Program-made: the position numbers and the translations under genes
Notes under the pieces: generated by a model
Told to the model about the DNA's origin: nothing
What the model saw: only the letters and a program-made list of their open reading frames with translations
The model's database searches: none
In this document: piece by piece, positions 30,718 to 39,582 of the stretch
Layout: each line of letters starts with the position of its first letter
Position numbering within the stretch: the first letter of the stretch is position 1
NCBI GenBank assembly: GCA_022340265.1
Contig: JAJDOH010000063.1
Coordinates: 1 to 58,028, forward strand
Direction: 5' to 3'
Length of the DNA: 58,028 bases
DNA from: Deltaproteobacteria bacterium
GTDB taxonomy: Bacteria > Desulfobacterota > DSM-4660 > Desulfatiglandales > Desulfatiglandaceae

Positions 30718-32658
30718 CTATTCCGACACATCGATTAAGGACCGGACAAAGTTCAAACCTCCCCCTGCCAAAAGAAATTTGCGCTGTCGGCCAGTTACAT
30801 CTAGGGATGCCATGATCGGTTTCCCGTTTACTTCAACCGGAATGTCCTGCGCGTCTTTCCGGATGAACTCTCGAATATTCCGCAGTAAAACCGTATCGCC
30901 GCGATTAATCCGGTCATAATCGGCCGGATTCTTGAACGTCAGGGGTATGATTCCGAAATTACATAAATTGGCCTTATGGATTCTTGCGAAACTCTTAACA
31001 ATCTTTACCCGAACCCCAAGATAACGTGGTGCCAGGGCGGCATGTTCACGGCTCGATCCCTGGCCGTAATTTTCCCCTCCCACCACCACAAGGTTTCCCT
31101 TCCCTTTTCTTGTATGAAAATCGGGATCAATCCGATAAAACACATATTCGCTCAGGGCCTCGATATTGGACCGCAGGGGAAGAATCCTGCTCCCGGCGGG
31201 CATGATCCCGTCTGTTGTAATGTCATCGCCCACCTTAATGCCCACCTGGGCTTCCAGTGTCTCCGGTAGTGCTTCCATCTCCGGCAGGGGCTTGATATTC
31301 GGGCCTCTGACAACTTCCCGGTCAGGAAGACCTTCCGAGGGACTGATAATGCTTCCCTGGTCTATTCGATAGGTGTCGGGGTCTTGAACATCAGGGTATG
31401 CCATCTCCGCCGATAAATCCCTCGGATCCGTAATAACCCCTTTAATGGCCGCCGCCGCCGCCGTTTCCGGCGAGCAGAGATAGACCTGGTCATCCTTGGT
31501 CCCCGAACGTCCGGGAAAGTTGCGGGGAAATGTTCTGAGGCTGACCTGACCGGTCCCGGGTGCCTGCCCCATCCCGATGCACCCAAGACAGCCGGATTGA
31601 TGAATTCGCGCACCCGCCATCAAAAGCATCGATATTCCGCCGTTTAATGTGATATTTTCGATGACCTGCCGGCTTCCCGGATTGATGTTCACATCCGTAT
31701 CCGGATGCCTCCTTCGCCCTTCCATGATTTTTGCCACGACCATAAGATCCCTGAAAGATGAATTCACGCTGCTTCCGACGATCACCTGATCCACTTTGAG
31801 TCCTGCCACTTCCCTTACGGCAACCACATTGCCCGGTGAAGAAGGGCATGCGATAAGCGGTTCGAGGGCGGACAGGTCGATCTCGTCATCTTCATCATAT
31901 TCCGCTCCCTCATCCGGTAAGAGCTCCGTCCAGACGGTTTCCCTCCCCTGAGACTTTAAATAGGACAGGGTGTTCTCATCGGACGGAAATACCGTGCTCG
32001 TGGCCCCGAGCTCCGCGCCCATATTACCGATGGTTTCCCGATCCGTGGCAGACAGGGACTTGACTCCCGGACCGAAATACTCAATGACTTTACCCACGCA
32101 TCCCTTCACATCATAGCGACGTAACATCTCCAGAATAACATCCTTGGCACTGACCCAGTCCGGGAGACTCCCCGTCAGCCTGACGCCGAAAACCTTTGGA
32201 CAAAGAAGATGGTAGGGCATCCCGGCCATGGCCATGGCCACGTCCAGTCCTCCGGCGCCTATGCCAAGCATGGAAACGCCGGCGGCTCCCGGCGTATGGC
32301 TATCGGCTCCCAGAATGGTTTTACCGGGAACGCCGAATTTTTCCATGTGTACCTGGTGGGAAATACCGTTCCCCGGCGGGCTGAAGTGTATCCCGTATCT
32401 GGCGCAGGCGGTTTGAAGAAATCGATGATCGTCGGCGTTTTTGTAGTCTCCCTGAAGGATATTGTGGTCTACGTATTGAGCGGATAACTCCGTCTGGACC
32501 GAATCGAGCCCCAAGGCCTCAAATTCCAGCATGGCCACGGTCCCGGTGGCATCCTGCAACAGCGTGTGGTCTATCCGAATGCCGATCTCTTCTCCGGGCA
32601 CGAGGCGGCCGTCAACAAGATGTGCTTCCAAAATCTTGCGTGTAAGATTTCTTGCCAT
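30718..32658 (-). CDS. Aconitate hydratase (short form), first cluster Cys missing
   Basis: 646 residues. Interconverts citrate and isocitrate. Recognised by GADSHTPGAAGVSMLGIG, the CxxC in SGCLGCIGMG (two [4Fe-4S] cysteines) and YGQGSSREHAALAPRYLG near the end. In typical aconitases the third cysteine is in GSCTNSS; here the same place reads VGSSVNSSFRDL (checked on the DNA: AGC AGC GTG AAT). The cluster ligand is thus absent or supplied from elsewhere. The protein seems to match the shorter putative aconitase group rather than AcnA or AcnB. It precedes fumC and is divergent from the glutamate dehydrogenase gene. Confidence 0.85.
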   Translation of the reverse strand: MARNLTRKILEAHLVDGRLVPGEEIGIRIDHTLLQDATGTVAMLEFEALGLDSVQTELSAQYVDHNILQGDYKNADDHRFLQTACARYGIHFSPPGNGISHQVHMEKFGVPGKTILGADSHTPGAAGVSMLGIGAGGLDVAMAMAGMPYHLLCPKVFGVRLTGSLPDWVSAKDVILEMLRRYDVKGCVGKVIEYFGPGVKSLSATDRETIGNMGAELGATSTVFPSDENTLSYLKSQGRETVWTELLPDEGAEYDEDDEIDLSALEPLIACPSSPGNVVAVREVAGLKVDQVIVGSSVNSSFRDLMVVAKIMEGRRRHPDTDVNINPGSRQVIENITLNGGISMLLMAGARIHQSGCLGCIGMGQAPGTGQVSLRTFPRNFPGRSGTKDDQVYLCSPETAAAAAIKGVITDPRDLSAEMAYPDVQDPDTYRIDQGSIISPSEGLPDREVVRGPNIKPLPEMEALPETLEAQVGIKVGDDITTDGIMPAGSRILPLRSNIEALSEYVFYRIDPDFHTRKGKGNLVVVGGENYGQGSSREHAALAPRYLGVRVKIVKSFARIHKANLCNFGIIPLTFKNPADYDRINRGDTVLLRNIREFIRKDAQDIPVEVNGKPIMASLDVTGRQRKFLLAGGGLNFVRSLIDVSE

Positions 32659-32740
32659 GTTTCCTCCTTGAATGATATACCATCTATCCTTTGACGGACT
32701 AGAATAGCGTCTTTGAATCGATACAATATCAAATGGAGAG

Positions 32741-32796
32741 CGCCTCGTAAAATCAATTTTTGAGGCGTTGACAACCGTTTTCCAGTAAGTTACAAA
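32741..32796 (+). promoter_or_regulatory. Glutamate dehydrogenase promoter with upstream inverted repeat
   Basis: TTGACA (32768-32773), a 17-nt spacer and TACAAA (32791-32796) form a good sigma-70-type promoter. Directly before it an inverted repeat CGCCTC (32741-32746) and GAGGCG (32762-32767) encloses AAAATCAATTTT; the last arm touches the -35 box, so it may be a regulator site. Confidence 0.5.
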
Positions 32797-32848
32797 AAGT
32801 AATTAAGCTGGAAGTCGACGACCTGAATATTCATGGAGTGAGCCATTT

Positions 32849-34105
32849 ATGAAAAAAAGTAAAATCCTTGAAACCGCTCATCGTTATCTTGAAACCGCAA
32901 CGAAATATATGGATATCGACGACGACCTTTTGAAGCTCCTGAAACACTGCAAAAGAGAAATCCTGGTTCATTTTCCGGTCAAGATGGATGACGGAACAAT
33001 GAAGGTTTTTACCGGTTATCGTGTGATCCACAATGCCACATTGGGCCCTTCAAAGGGCGGGATTCGTTACCACCCCGATCTTAATTTGGAAGAAACGCGG
33101 GCCCTCGCCATGTTAATGTCCTGGAAGGCCGCCCTGGTGAATATTCCCTTTGGAGGGGCCAAAGGGGGGGTTCAGTGCGACACAAAAGTGATGTCGGAAA
33201 AAGAGTTGGAAAATCTTACCCGCCGGTTCACTTGGGAAATCGCGCCCTTCATCGGCCGGGACAAGGATATTCCGGCTCCCGACATGTACACCAATCCAAA
33301 GGTGATGGCCTGGATGATGGATACCTATAGCATTCTGAAAGGACACTCCGTACCCGAGGTGGTGACGGGGAAACCCCTTGAGCTGGGGGGGTCCGTTGGT
33401 CGATTCGAGGCTACGGGAAAAAGCGTTTTCCTTTCCACCGTGGAGGCTGTTCGCCACATGGGGCTTGGAAATTCCCTTGAAGGTCTTAAGATCGTCATCC
33501 AGGGTTCCGGAAATGTCGGCGGAACGGCGGCGCGGTTTTTTCACGACGCCGGCGCCAAGGTGGTGGGTATCAGTAACTCAAAAGCAGGCCGGTATAATCC
33601 CAACGGGTTGAATATGGCCAACGCATTGAATTTTAAGGATCAATATGAATGCAGTTTGTCTTATATAGAAGACTGTGAATGTATAACCAACGAGGAACTC
33701 CTCGAACTCGAATGTGATATTCTCGTACCGGCAGCGGTTGCCAACCAGATCCATGAAAATAACGCGTCAAAGCTTCGGTGCCGCTTGCTCGTTGAAGGGG
33801 CCAATAGTCCCACCACATCCGAAGCGGATGACATCCTGTTCGATCGCGGTATACCTGTCGTCCCCGATATCCTCGCCAACGCAGGCGGACTGACCGTCTC
33901 CTACTTTGAATGGGTTCAAAATGTTCAGGAGCTGTTATGGTCGGAAGCAAAGGTGTCCGAGCGTCTTGAAAAGATTATTAGACAGGCCTTTCACCAGGTC
34001 GTGAGCGTTGCGGAAGAAAAAAAGGTGAGGATGAGAACGGCGGCCTATATCCTGGGTGTGGAGAGAGTGGCCAGGGCAATGGCTTTACGAGGCATTTACC
34101 CTTAA
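32849..34105 (+). CDS. gdhA: Glutamate dehydrogenase (Glu/Leu/Phe/Val dehydrogenase family)
   Basis: 418 residues, the length of hexameric GDH. Oxidatively deaminates glutamate to 2-oxoglutarate, or the reverse. It shows the catalytic lysines in ATLGPSKGGIRYH and VNIPFGGAKGGV, the dinucleotide-binding IVIQGSGNVGGTAARFF, and the DANAGG-like DILANAGGLTVSYFEWVQN. It opens with a family-atypical MKKSKILETAHRYLE. It sits between the aconitase/fumarase pair and the 2-oxoacid oxidoreductase, so it joins amino-nitrogen metabolism to 2-oxoglutarate. Confidence 0.93.
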   Translation: MKKSKILETAHRYLETATKYMDIDDDLLKLLKHCKREILVHFPVKMDDGTMKVFTGYRVIHNATLGPSKGGIRYHPDLNLEETRALAMLMSWKAALVNIPFGGAKGGVQCDTKVMSEKELENLTRRFTWEIAPFIGRDKDIPAPDMYTNPKVMAWMMDTYSILKGHSVPEVVTGKPLELGGSVGRFEATGKSVFLSTVEAVRHMGLGNSLEGLKIVIQGSGNVGGTAARFFHDAGAKVVGISNSKAGRYNPNGLNMANALNFKDQYECSLSYIEDCECITNEELLELECDILVPAAVANQIHENNASKLRCRLLVEGANSPTTSEADDILFDRGIPVVPDILANAGGLTVSYFEWVQNVQELLWSEAKVSERLEKIIRQAFHQVVSVAEEKKVRMRTAAYILGVERVARAMALRGIYP

Positions 34106-34130
34106 AGCGCTTCCAAACCGGGCCAAAAGA

Positions 34131-34934
34131 TCACCCTTCCTTTTTGCGATATATAATCCCCATACTGAAATCATCTTCCAGCGCCTGCACCATGGCCCCT
34201 TTGCGACTTGAGGGGTCATGTCCGTCAGGAAGTGAATGAACCTGCTTTTTCAGGTTCTCCCATGTCTTAAACTGCTTATCAAAGGTCACGCAGGAACTGT
34301 AGACGTGAAAAAAGGAAAAGCCTTTATGCGCTATTCCCTCCATAAGGGCCGCTGAAATGCCCTCCGGATCCCCCGCGAAGAGACGTGCGACAAAGGAAGC
34401 GCCATATGAAAGCGCCATCAGGGTTCCGTTTAAAGGGGCACCTTCGCTCCCTTCGGGTGACGCCTTGGTTCTGAACCCTATGGGTGAACTGGGAGAAGGC
34501 TGTCCCTTTGTAAGGCCGTATATGGAGTTGTCAAACAGGATATAGTTGATATCGATATCTTTTCGGGCCGCGTGCGGCAAATGCCCTCCACCGATGCCGA
34601 GTCCGTCTCCGTCCCCACCCACGGCAAAGACCGTCAGTTCCGGATTCGCCATCTTCACGCCCGTGGCCACGGGCAGCGATCTTCCATGGGCGGTATGAAG
34701 ACCGTAGGTGTTTACGAAAAAGGGATATCTCCCTGCGCATCCGATCCCCGAGACCGTGACCACTTTATGGTGGGGAATCATCAAATGTTGAATGGCATCG
34801 TTAATCCCCTGATGGATTCCGAAGTATCCGCAACCGGGGCACCAGGTTGGTAGACTTTCGGAACGAACGGAAAACCGCCCGGATTGTTGAATCCTCATTA
34901 CTTTCCCAGCGGTGGCGCTTCCAGGAGTTTTCAC
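34131..34934 (-). CDS. korB: 2-oxoacid:ferredoxin oxidoreductase, beta subunit
   Basis: 267 residues with a GTG start (34934) after AAAAGGAG. TPP-binding subunit: LPTWCPGCGYFG, SGIGCAGRYPFF, and GGDGDGLGIGGGHL with the Mg-pyrophosphate Gly-Asp-Gly. It lies directly after korA in a four-gene minus-strand operon. With GDH, aconitase and fumarase next door, 2-oxoglutarate is the likely substrate, giving succinyl-CoA and reduced ferredoxin, but other 2-oxoacids cannot be ruled out. Confidence 0.92.
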   Translation of the reverse strand: MKTPGSATAGKVMRIQQSGRFSVRSESLPTWCPGCGYFGIHQGINDAIQHLMIPHHKVVTVSGIGCAGRYPFFVNTYGLHTAHGRSLPVATGVKMANPELTVFAVGGDGDGLGIGGGHLPHAARKDIDINYILFDNSIYGLTKGQPSPSSPIGFRTKASPEGSEGAPLNGTLMALSYGASFVARLFAGDPEGISAALMEGIAHKGFSFFHVYSSCVTFDKQFKTWENLKKQVHSLPDGHDPSSRKGAMVQALEDDFSMGIIYRKKEG

Positions 34935-34971
34935 AAGTGGCTCCTTTTCATTGGTCTATGGACTTTTTCGT

Positions 34972-36732
34972 TCAAATAATCGCACGGATTCGTTCATATA
35001 TATCCGAAGCCGACATGGGAAGACCCGTTACCTCGTTCAACCGCAATACTTCTTTGTTAAACAGATGACCGGTGAGATTCGCCAATTGGCCTTCATAGTT
35101 CAGTTCAGGGATAAGGATATCATTGCATTTCTTCATGAATGAACGGATGCAATCGGTATGATAGGGAAATATGCTGCTGATCTTCAATGCGCCGATCTTC
35201 AGCCCTTCTCCTTGAGCCCTTTGAACCGCTTCCAGGGCCGCTCCGAATGTTGATCCCCATGTGATGACGCCCAGGTCCAGGTTCCCCTCTGGTGAAAATT
35301 CAACCGGTTCGGGCAAGTCCTTCAGTGCCCCTTGAATCTTTCGGTGCCGCTTTTCCGTCATTTTCATATGATTGGAAGGAGTATAATCCGGAAAACCCTT
35401 TTCCGTATGTTCAAGACCCGTTGTCCTGAAGATAAAGCCTTCCGTTCCAGGTATTGCCCGGGGTGATATGCCGGTCTCCGTATCATCAAACCGATGGTAG
35501 GCCCCATGTTTCGATGGATCCGGATACACGTTTCCATCCCGAATATCTTCCGGACGGGTCTTTGGGGGAAGGATATTTTCTACCCGGTTATTCAGAAAAA
35601 AGTCCGTCAACACTATGACCGGTGTTTGATATTTTTCCGCAAGCTGAAAACTCTTTGCGGTAAAATAATAGCATTCATTTACATTCGCTGGCGCCAGGAC
35701 AATGCGTGCCGAATCGCCGGGCCCTCCGAAGACGGCTGCGTGGAGGTCGGATTGTTCGGTCTTCGTGGGAAGGCCGGTCGCGGGCCCTCCCCGCTGGGCG
35801 TCAACGATGACCGCCGGGATCTCCGCAACGGTGGCATGGGCGATCAATTCCGTCATGAGGGCAAAACCGGGACCGGAGGTCGCGGTCATGGCCCGTTTCC
35901 CGGCATGGAAACTCCCCAGAACGGCCCCGACGGAAGCGATTTCATCCTCCATCTGCATGACCGATCCCCCCTTTTTGGGAAGTTCCCTGGCCAGATATTC
36001 CATGATAGGGGTGGCAGGCGTAATGGGGTAGCCGAAATAGAGTTTCAGGCCCGCGTCCAGAGCACCCAGGGAGATGGCGACATTTCCGGAAAGCAGCTCT
36101 CTTTCACCCGGTTCATCACGGCTGCCAAGCCGGGATATGCGCTCTATCCTATCTTTAAAGGTATCCAGACAATATTTGTGTCCGGCATCAAAGCATTTCA
36201 GATTGGCGTCCAGAACCTGCTCACCCTTTGGCTGGAATTTCCGCCCAATGGCCCCATGAAAGACTTTCCGGGGCAAACCGAAAAGGGCCGCCAATGCGCC
36301 GAGGGCCGTCAGGTTTCGCCCTCTCCTCGTTCCGGACGTATCGGCCGCTAAATCACCAAAGGGGATTCCGAACGGGTTCATCTCCGGTTCCAGATGGGCG
36401 GCGATGGATTGGCCCTCGCCCACATAGACAACCGGCCTGTTGTCGAAAAGGACGACGGCGTCATCTTTGAGGAATGGAACCCGGGAAAGGGACTGTTCAT
36501 CATCAAGAGATATGAGGATATCCGTCTTATCGCTCAGGGCCATCATCTCTCTTTCACCGGCCCTTGTCCGGGTCACGCATCGGCCGAAGCCCCTTATCTC
36601 CGCCGGATAAGAATCAAAGGCGAGGACTGAAAAGCCCGCGGCCGATAACGCCCCGTTTAAAAGTCCACCGGCGGCGATGGTGCCGTCTCCGGACATGCCG
36701 CATATTTCAATGGTTACATCAACGACTGACAT
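34972..36732 (-). CDS. korA: 2-oxoacid:ferredoxin oxidoreductase, fused gamma-alpha subunit
   Basis: 586 residues. The first ~190 residues are the gamma (catalytic loop) domain (EICGMSGDGTIAAGGLLNGA, FDSYPAEIRGFGR), the rest the alpha domain with YFGYPITPATPIMEYLAREL, the MQMEDEIASVGAVLGSFHAG active-site segment, ATSGPGFALMTELIAHA and VDAQRGGPATGLPTKTEQSD. Such gamma-alpha fusion is normal for the KorAB type. It begins one base after the preceding flavoprotein gene stops, so it is translationally coupled to it. Confidence 0.93.
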   Translation of the reverse strand: MSVVDVTIEICGMSGDGTIAAGGLLNGALSAAGFSVLAFDSYPAEIRGFGRCVTRTRAGEREMMALSDKTDILISLDDEQSLSRVPFLKDDAVVLFDNRPVVYVGEGQSIAAHLEPEMNPFGIPFGDLAADTSGTRRGRNLTALGALAALFGLPRKVFHGAIGRKFQPKGEQVLDANLKCFDAGHKYCLDTFKDRIERISRLGSRDEPGERELLSGNVAISLGALDAGLKLYFGYPITPATPIMEYLARELPKKGGSVMQMEDEIASVGAVLGSFHAGKRAMTATSGPGFALMTELIAHATVAEIPAVIVDAQRGGPATGLPTKTEQSDLHAAVFGGPGDSARIVLAPANVNECYYFTAKSFQLAEKYQTPVIVLTDFFLNNRVENILPPKTRPEDIRDGNVYPDPSKHGAYHRFDDTETGISPRAIPGTEGFIFRTTGLEHTEKGFPDYTPSNHMKMTEKRHRKIQGALKDLPEPVEFSPEGNLDLGVITWGSTFGAALEAVQRAQGEGLKIGALKISSIFPYHTDCIRSFMKKCNDILIPELNYEGQLANLTGHLFNKEVLRLNEVTGLPMSASDIYERIRAII

Positions 36733-36733
36733 A

Positions 36734-37750
36734 TCAAAACTCCATCCACCAGGAACTGTTCACCCGGACTCCCTGCACATCGAAAATACACGCCATGGCC
36801 GCTTCCGCCTTTACCCTTTCTCCGATGAGGTTCAGGGCCGCTGTCCGACCCAGGGCAACGGCATTATCATGTCCGATGGAAACCCAATAATCTCGAGAAT
36901 CGGGATGGAAGATCTGGGCACAATCGCCCGTCGCGTATATCCCTTCAAACCCCGTATGAAGATATTCATCCACCAGAATACCTCTATCGATCTTAAGACC
37001 GCTTCGTGCGAGGAACGCGATATCAGGCGTGAGACCGAAAAAGGCGCCCACCACACCGGCCCGGACCTTTTCGTGATCCGTATTTACTTCAACCATGCCG
37101 TTTGTTAGGCGGTTCATCCCCTTGATGCGGGAATATTTGAGCACTTCCACACCTTTTAGAGAAAGCCTGCCCGCTATCTGTTCATACAGATGACGATCAA
37201 ATCTGAGCGGCCAGAAGGCTTCTTCATTCAGGGCGAAATAGATCTTCTTCCCCATATCCATCAGTTGCGTTGTAAAGGACAGGGAGGTGAGATCTCCGCC
37301 GATCATCAGAACCGTATCCGTCTCATTCAATTTTCGGATCCAGATTTTGGCATCCTGTACGGTCTTGAGCGTCAGCATGAGATCGCCAAAAACCATCAAG
37401 TTTTCAGGAATCCGGGGCCTGCCGCCAACGGCTATGATCAGACCGTCAAAGGGGAGGATCTCTTTATGATCCAGGATAATCTCCCGTTTATCCGGATGAA
37501 CGGTCACGACTTCCTGGCCGCTGCGAAGCTTGATCCGGTTGTCTTTGTACGAAGCGGCAGAGAAGACGTAGAGGTTCTCTTCAGTCAGTTTGCCCGCAAC
37601 AAATTGGGGCAGAAGATGAGGCCTGTAGCAACCGCCCCACTCTCTGCTGATAATCGTAACACGGGCCTCTGGAGCGTGATGACGAAGGGTCAGCGCGGCC
37701 TCGTTTCCGGCGGGACCGTTCCCGATAACCACAAAATGCTGCTCAGCCAT
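36734..37750 (-). CDS. FAD/NAD(P)-dependent oxidoreductase of the KOR operon
   Basis: 338 residues. The N-terminal FAD fingerprint VVIGNGPAGNEAAL, an ATG-type motif in FEGIYATGDCAQI and a second nucleotide site TVLMIGGDLTSLSF place it among pyridine nucleotide-disulfide type reductases such as NirB-like and rubredoxin or ferredoxin reductases. It lacks the redox-active CxxxxC. It sits between a GltD-like protein and KorA, so it probably passes electrons between ferredoxin and NAD(P)H (inference). Confidence 0.88.
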   Translation of the reverse strand: MAEQHFVVIGNGPAGNEAALTLRHHAPEARVTIISREWGGCYRPHLLPQFVAGKLTEENLYVFSAASYKDNRIKLRSGQEVVTVHPDKREIILDHKEILPFDGLIIAVGGRPRIPENLMVFGDLMLTLKTVQDAKIWIRKLNETDTVLMIGGDLTSLSFTTQLMDMGKKIYFALNEEAFWPLRFDRHLYEQIAGRLSLKGVEVLKYSRIKGMNRLTNGMVEVNTDHEKVRAGVVGAFFGLTPDIAFLARSGLKIDRGILVDEYLHTGFEGIYATGDCAQIFHPDSRDYWVSIGHDNAVALGRTAALNLIGERVKAEAAMACIFDVQGVRVNSSWWMEF

Positions 37751-37764
37751 GTTAAACCACCTTT

Positions 37765-39486
37765 TCAGATTTTTCGATCAACCAATTCAACCTTTGTCAC
37801 GGATATGCAGTCCATGGGGCAAACCCGGACGCATTCTCCGCACCGAATACATCTTTTATTATCAATGATAACGGCATTCACCGCTTCCCAATCAGAAGTT
37901 TCAACAAATCCGACAATAGCACCGTCTTCATTGGTTTCCACACCATTTACCAGCTTAATACAGTCCCTGGGAGCGACATCCATGCAATAGCGACAATAGA
38001 TGCAGCGGTCCATATCTATTTCATAGTGCAGGTAACACAGGTAACATCGCTTTGCCTCTTCACGGGATTGCTCCTTGGAATATCCGGTTTCCACTTCCCT
38101 GTCAGGAATCTCGAAACGCTTTTCAATGGGAACCAAAGTCGGCATCTCTTGTCTCGGCAAATAATCCCATGGACGCTTTCTGTCCGTACGCTGACTATCC
38201 TTGAGACGCACGGCTTTGTCATAAAAGGTCTCCCCCGTAAGATCCCGGGCGATACGGTGAGCCGCCTTTCTTCCCATGGCCACGGCCTCGATGACCGTGG
38301 ATGGGCCTGTCAGATAATCCCCGGTGACATAAAGTCCTTTACGGGATGTGCGAAAAGATTCCCTGTCAGCAATGATAAGGCCGTTTTCATCCTTTTCACC
38401 CGGGGCCTCGAAAGGGCCCGGTCTCTGTCCCGTCGCCACGATTACGGAGTCCGATTTTATGACGAATTCGCTTCCTTCAATGGGCGTAATGTCTCTTTTG
38501 CCGTCATCTCTCTTTTCATCCGGTCTTGTCCGAAAAAACTCCACGCCTTCAGTGCGTTGTTGACCGAGAATCCTCTTTGCGAGCATGAGGGATCCGATTC
38601 TTACGCCCTCTCTCTTTGTCTCAAAAATTTCGTCACGGGTCACCCTCAAATCCTCTTCCGTGCGTCGAAGACAGATATTCACTTCCTTCGCCCCAAGCCG
38701 AAGCGCCGTTCGTGCGCAATCAAAAGCGGTAAAACCCGCACCGATAACCAATACCCGGTCACCCAGGCGTACGGTTTCCCCTCTGCACACCTTTATCATG
38801 AATTCCAGCCCGGAGTGCACGCCCGCTAAGGATTCACCCGGAACGTTTAGGGATAGGGAGCGATAGCACCCCGTGGCCGACAGCAGGGCGTCATGCTTTA
38901 TCAGGAGTTCATCTATTTCAATATCCTCGCCCACTCTGACGCCTGTTTGAATCGTTACACCCAGGCGCAAAATGGCCTCGATTTCCATATCCAAGACCTG
39001 TCGGGGCAGCCTGAACTCGGGAATGCCGTACCGGAGCATACCACCGGGTTTTCCCATTGCCTCATAGACAGTCACGGAGAATCCGAGGCAGGCCAAATCA
39101 TGGGCCGCCGCCAGCCCGGCCGGTCCGGAGCCGACGATTCCCACCTTTTTATGGATCCTGGGCGCAAGTTTAAAAGAATCTGCCGCTCCTTCCCTGAAGT
39201 CCGAGGCCGCGCGCTTGATATGGCAGATGTCCACCGGAAGCCCCAATTCGGCCTCGCCATGTCGGCACTTATCCTCACAGGGCCTTGAACAGATACGGCC
39301 AAGGACTCCCGGAAGGATATTTGCCGCGCGATTGATGTCATAGGAATTTTGGCATTCTCCTTCGAACAGGGCACGAATATAGGCCGGGATATTGGTATCG
39401 GCTGGACAAGCGCTCTGGCAGGGGACATTAATATCCACGTAATAAAAATCTTCCGGATCGGTTGAATAAACGATATTTTCTTCCAT
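37765..39486 (-). CDS. GltD-like flavoprotein with C-terminal ferredoxin domain
   Basis: 573 residues. N-terminal Fe-S helical domain (CQSACPADTNIPAYIRAL, ICSRPCEDKCRHGE), then the FAD domain (VGIVGSGPAGLAAAHDLA), the NAD(P) domain (VLVIGAGFTAFDCARTAL) and the GltD motif TGDYLTGPSTVIEAVAMGRKAA (two parts). At the end are two [4Fe-4S] sites: CIYCRYCMDVAPRDC and CIRCGECVRVCPMDC. It resembles glutamate synthase small subunit and NfnB-type electron-transfer proteins. It is the first gene of the KOR operon and likely shuttles electrons from ferredoxin to NAD(P). Confidence 0.9.
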   Translation of the reverse strand: MEENIVYSTDPEDFYYVDINVPCQSACPADTNIPAYIRALFEGECQNSYDINRAANILPGVLGRICSRPCEDKCRHGEAELGLPVDICHIKRAASDFREGAADSFKLAPRIHKKVGIVGSGPAGLAAAHDLACLGFSVTVYEAMGKPGGMLRYGIPEFRLPRQVLDMEIEAILRLGVTIQTGVRVGEDIEIDELLIKHDALLSATGCYRSLSLNVPGESLAGVHSGLEFMIKVCRGETVRLGDRVLVIGAGFTAFDCARTALRLGAKEVNICLRRTEEDLRVTRDEIFETKREGVRIGSLMLAKRILGQQRTEGVEFFRTRPDEKRDDGKRDITPIEGSEFVIKSDSVIVATGQRPGPFEAPGEKDENGLIIADRESFRTSRKGLYVTGDYLTGPSTVIEAVAMGRKAAHRIARDLTGETFYDKAVRLKDSQRTDRKRPWDYLPRQEMPTLVPIEKRFEIPDREVETGYSKEQSREEAKRCYLCYLHYEIDMDRCIYCRYCMDVAPRDCIKLVNGVETNEDGAIVGFVETSDWEAVNAVIIDNKRCIRCGECVRVCPMDCISVTKVELVDRKI

Positions 39487-39582
39487 TACGCTCTCCGCGG
39501 GAATTTTGAACGAATCTGTCTTGTTAAGTGCCTGTTGTTTTCCAAAAAAAAATGGTTTGATTGAGAGAGGCAGGATCAGAAA

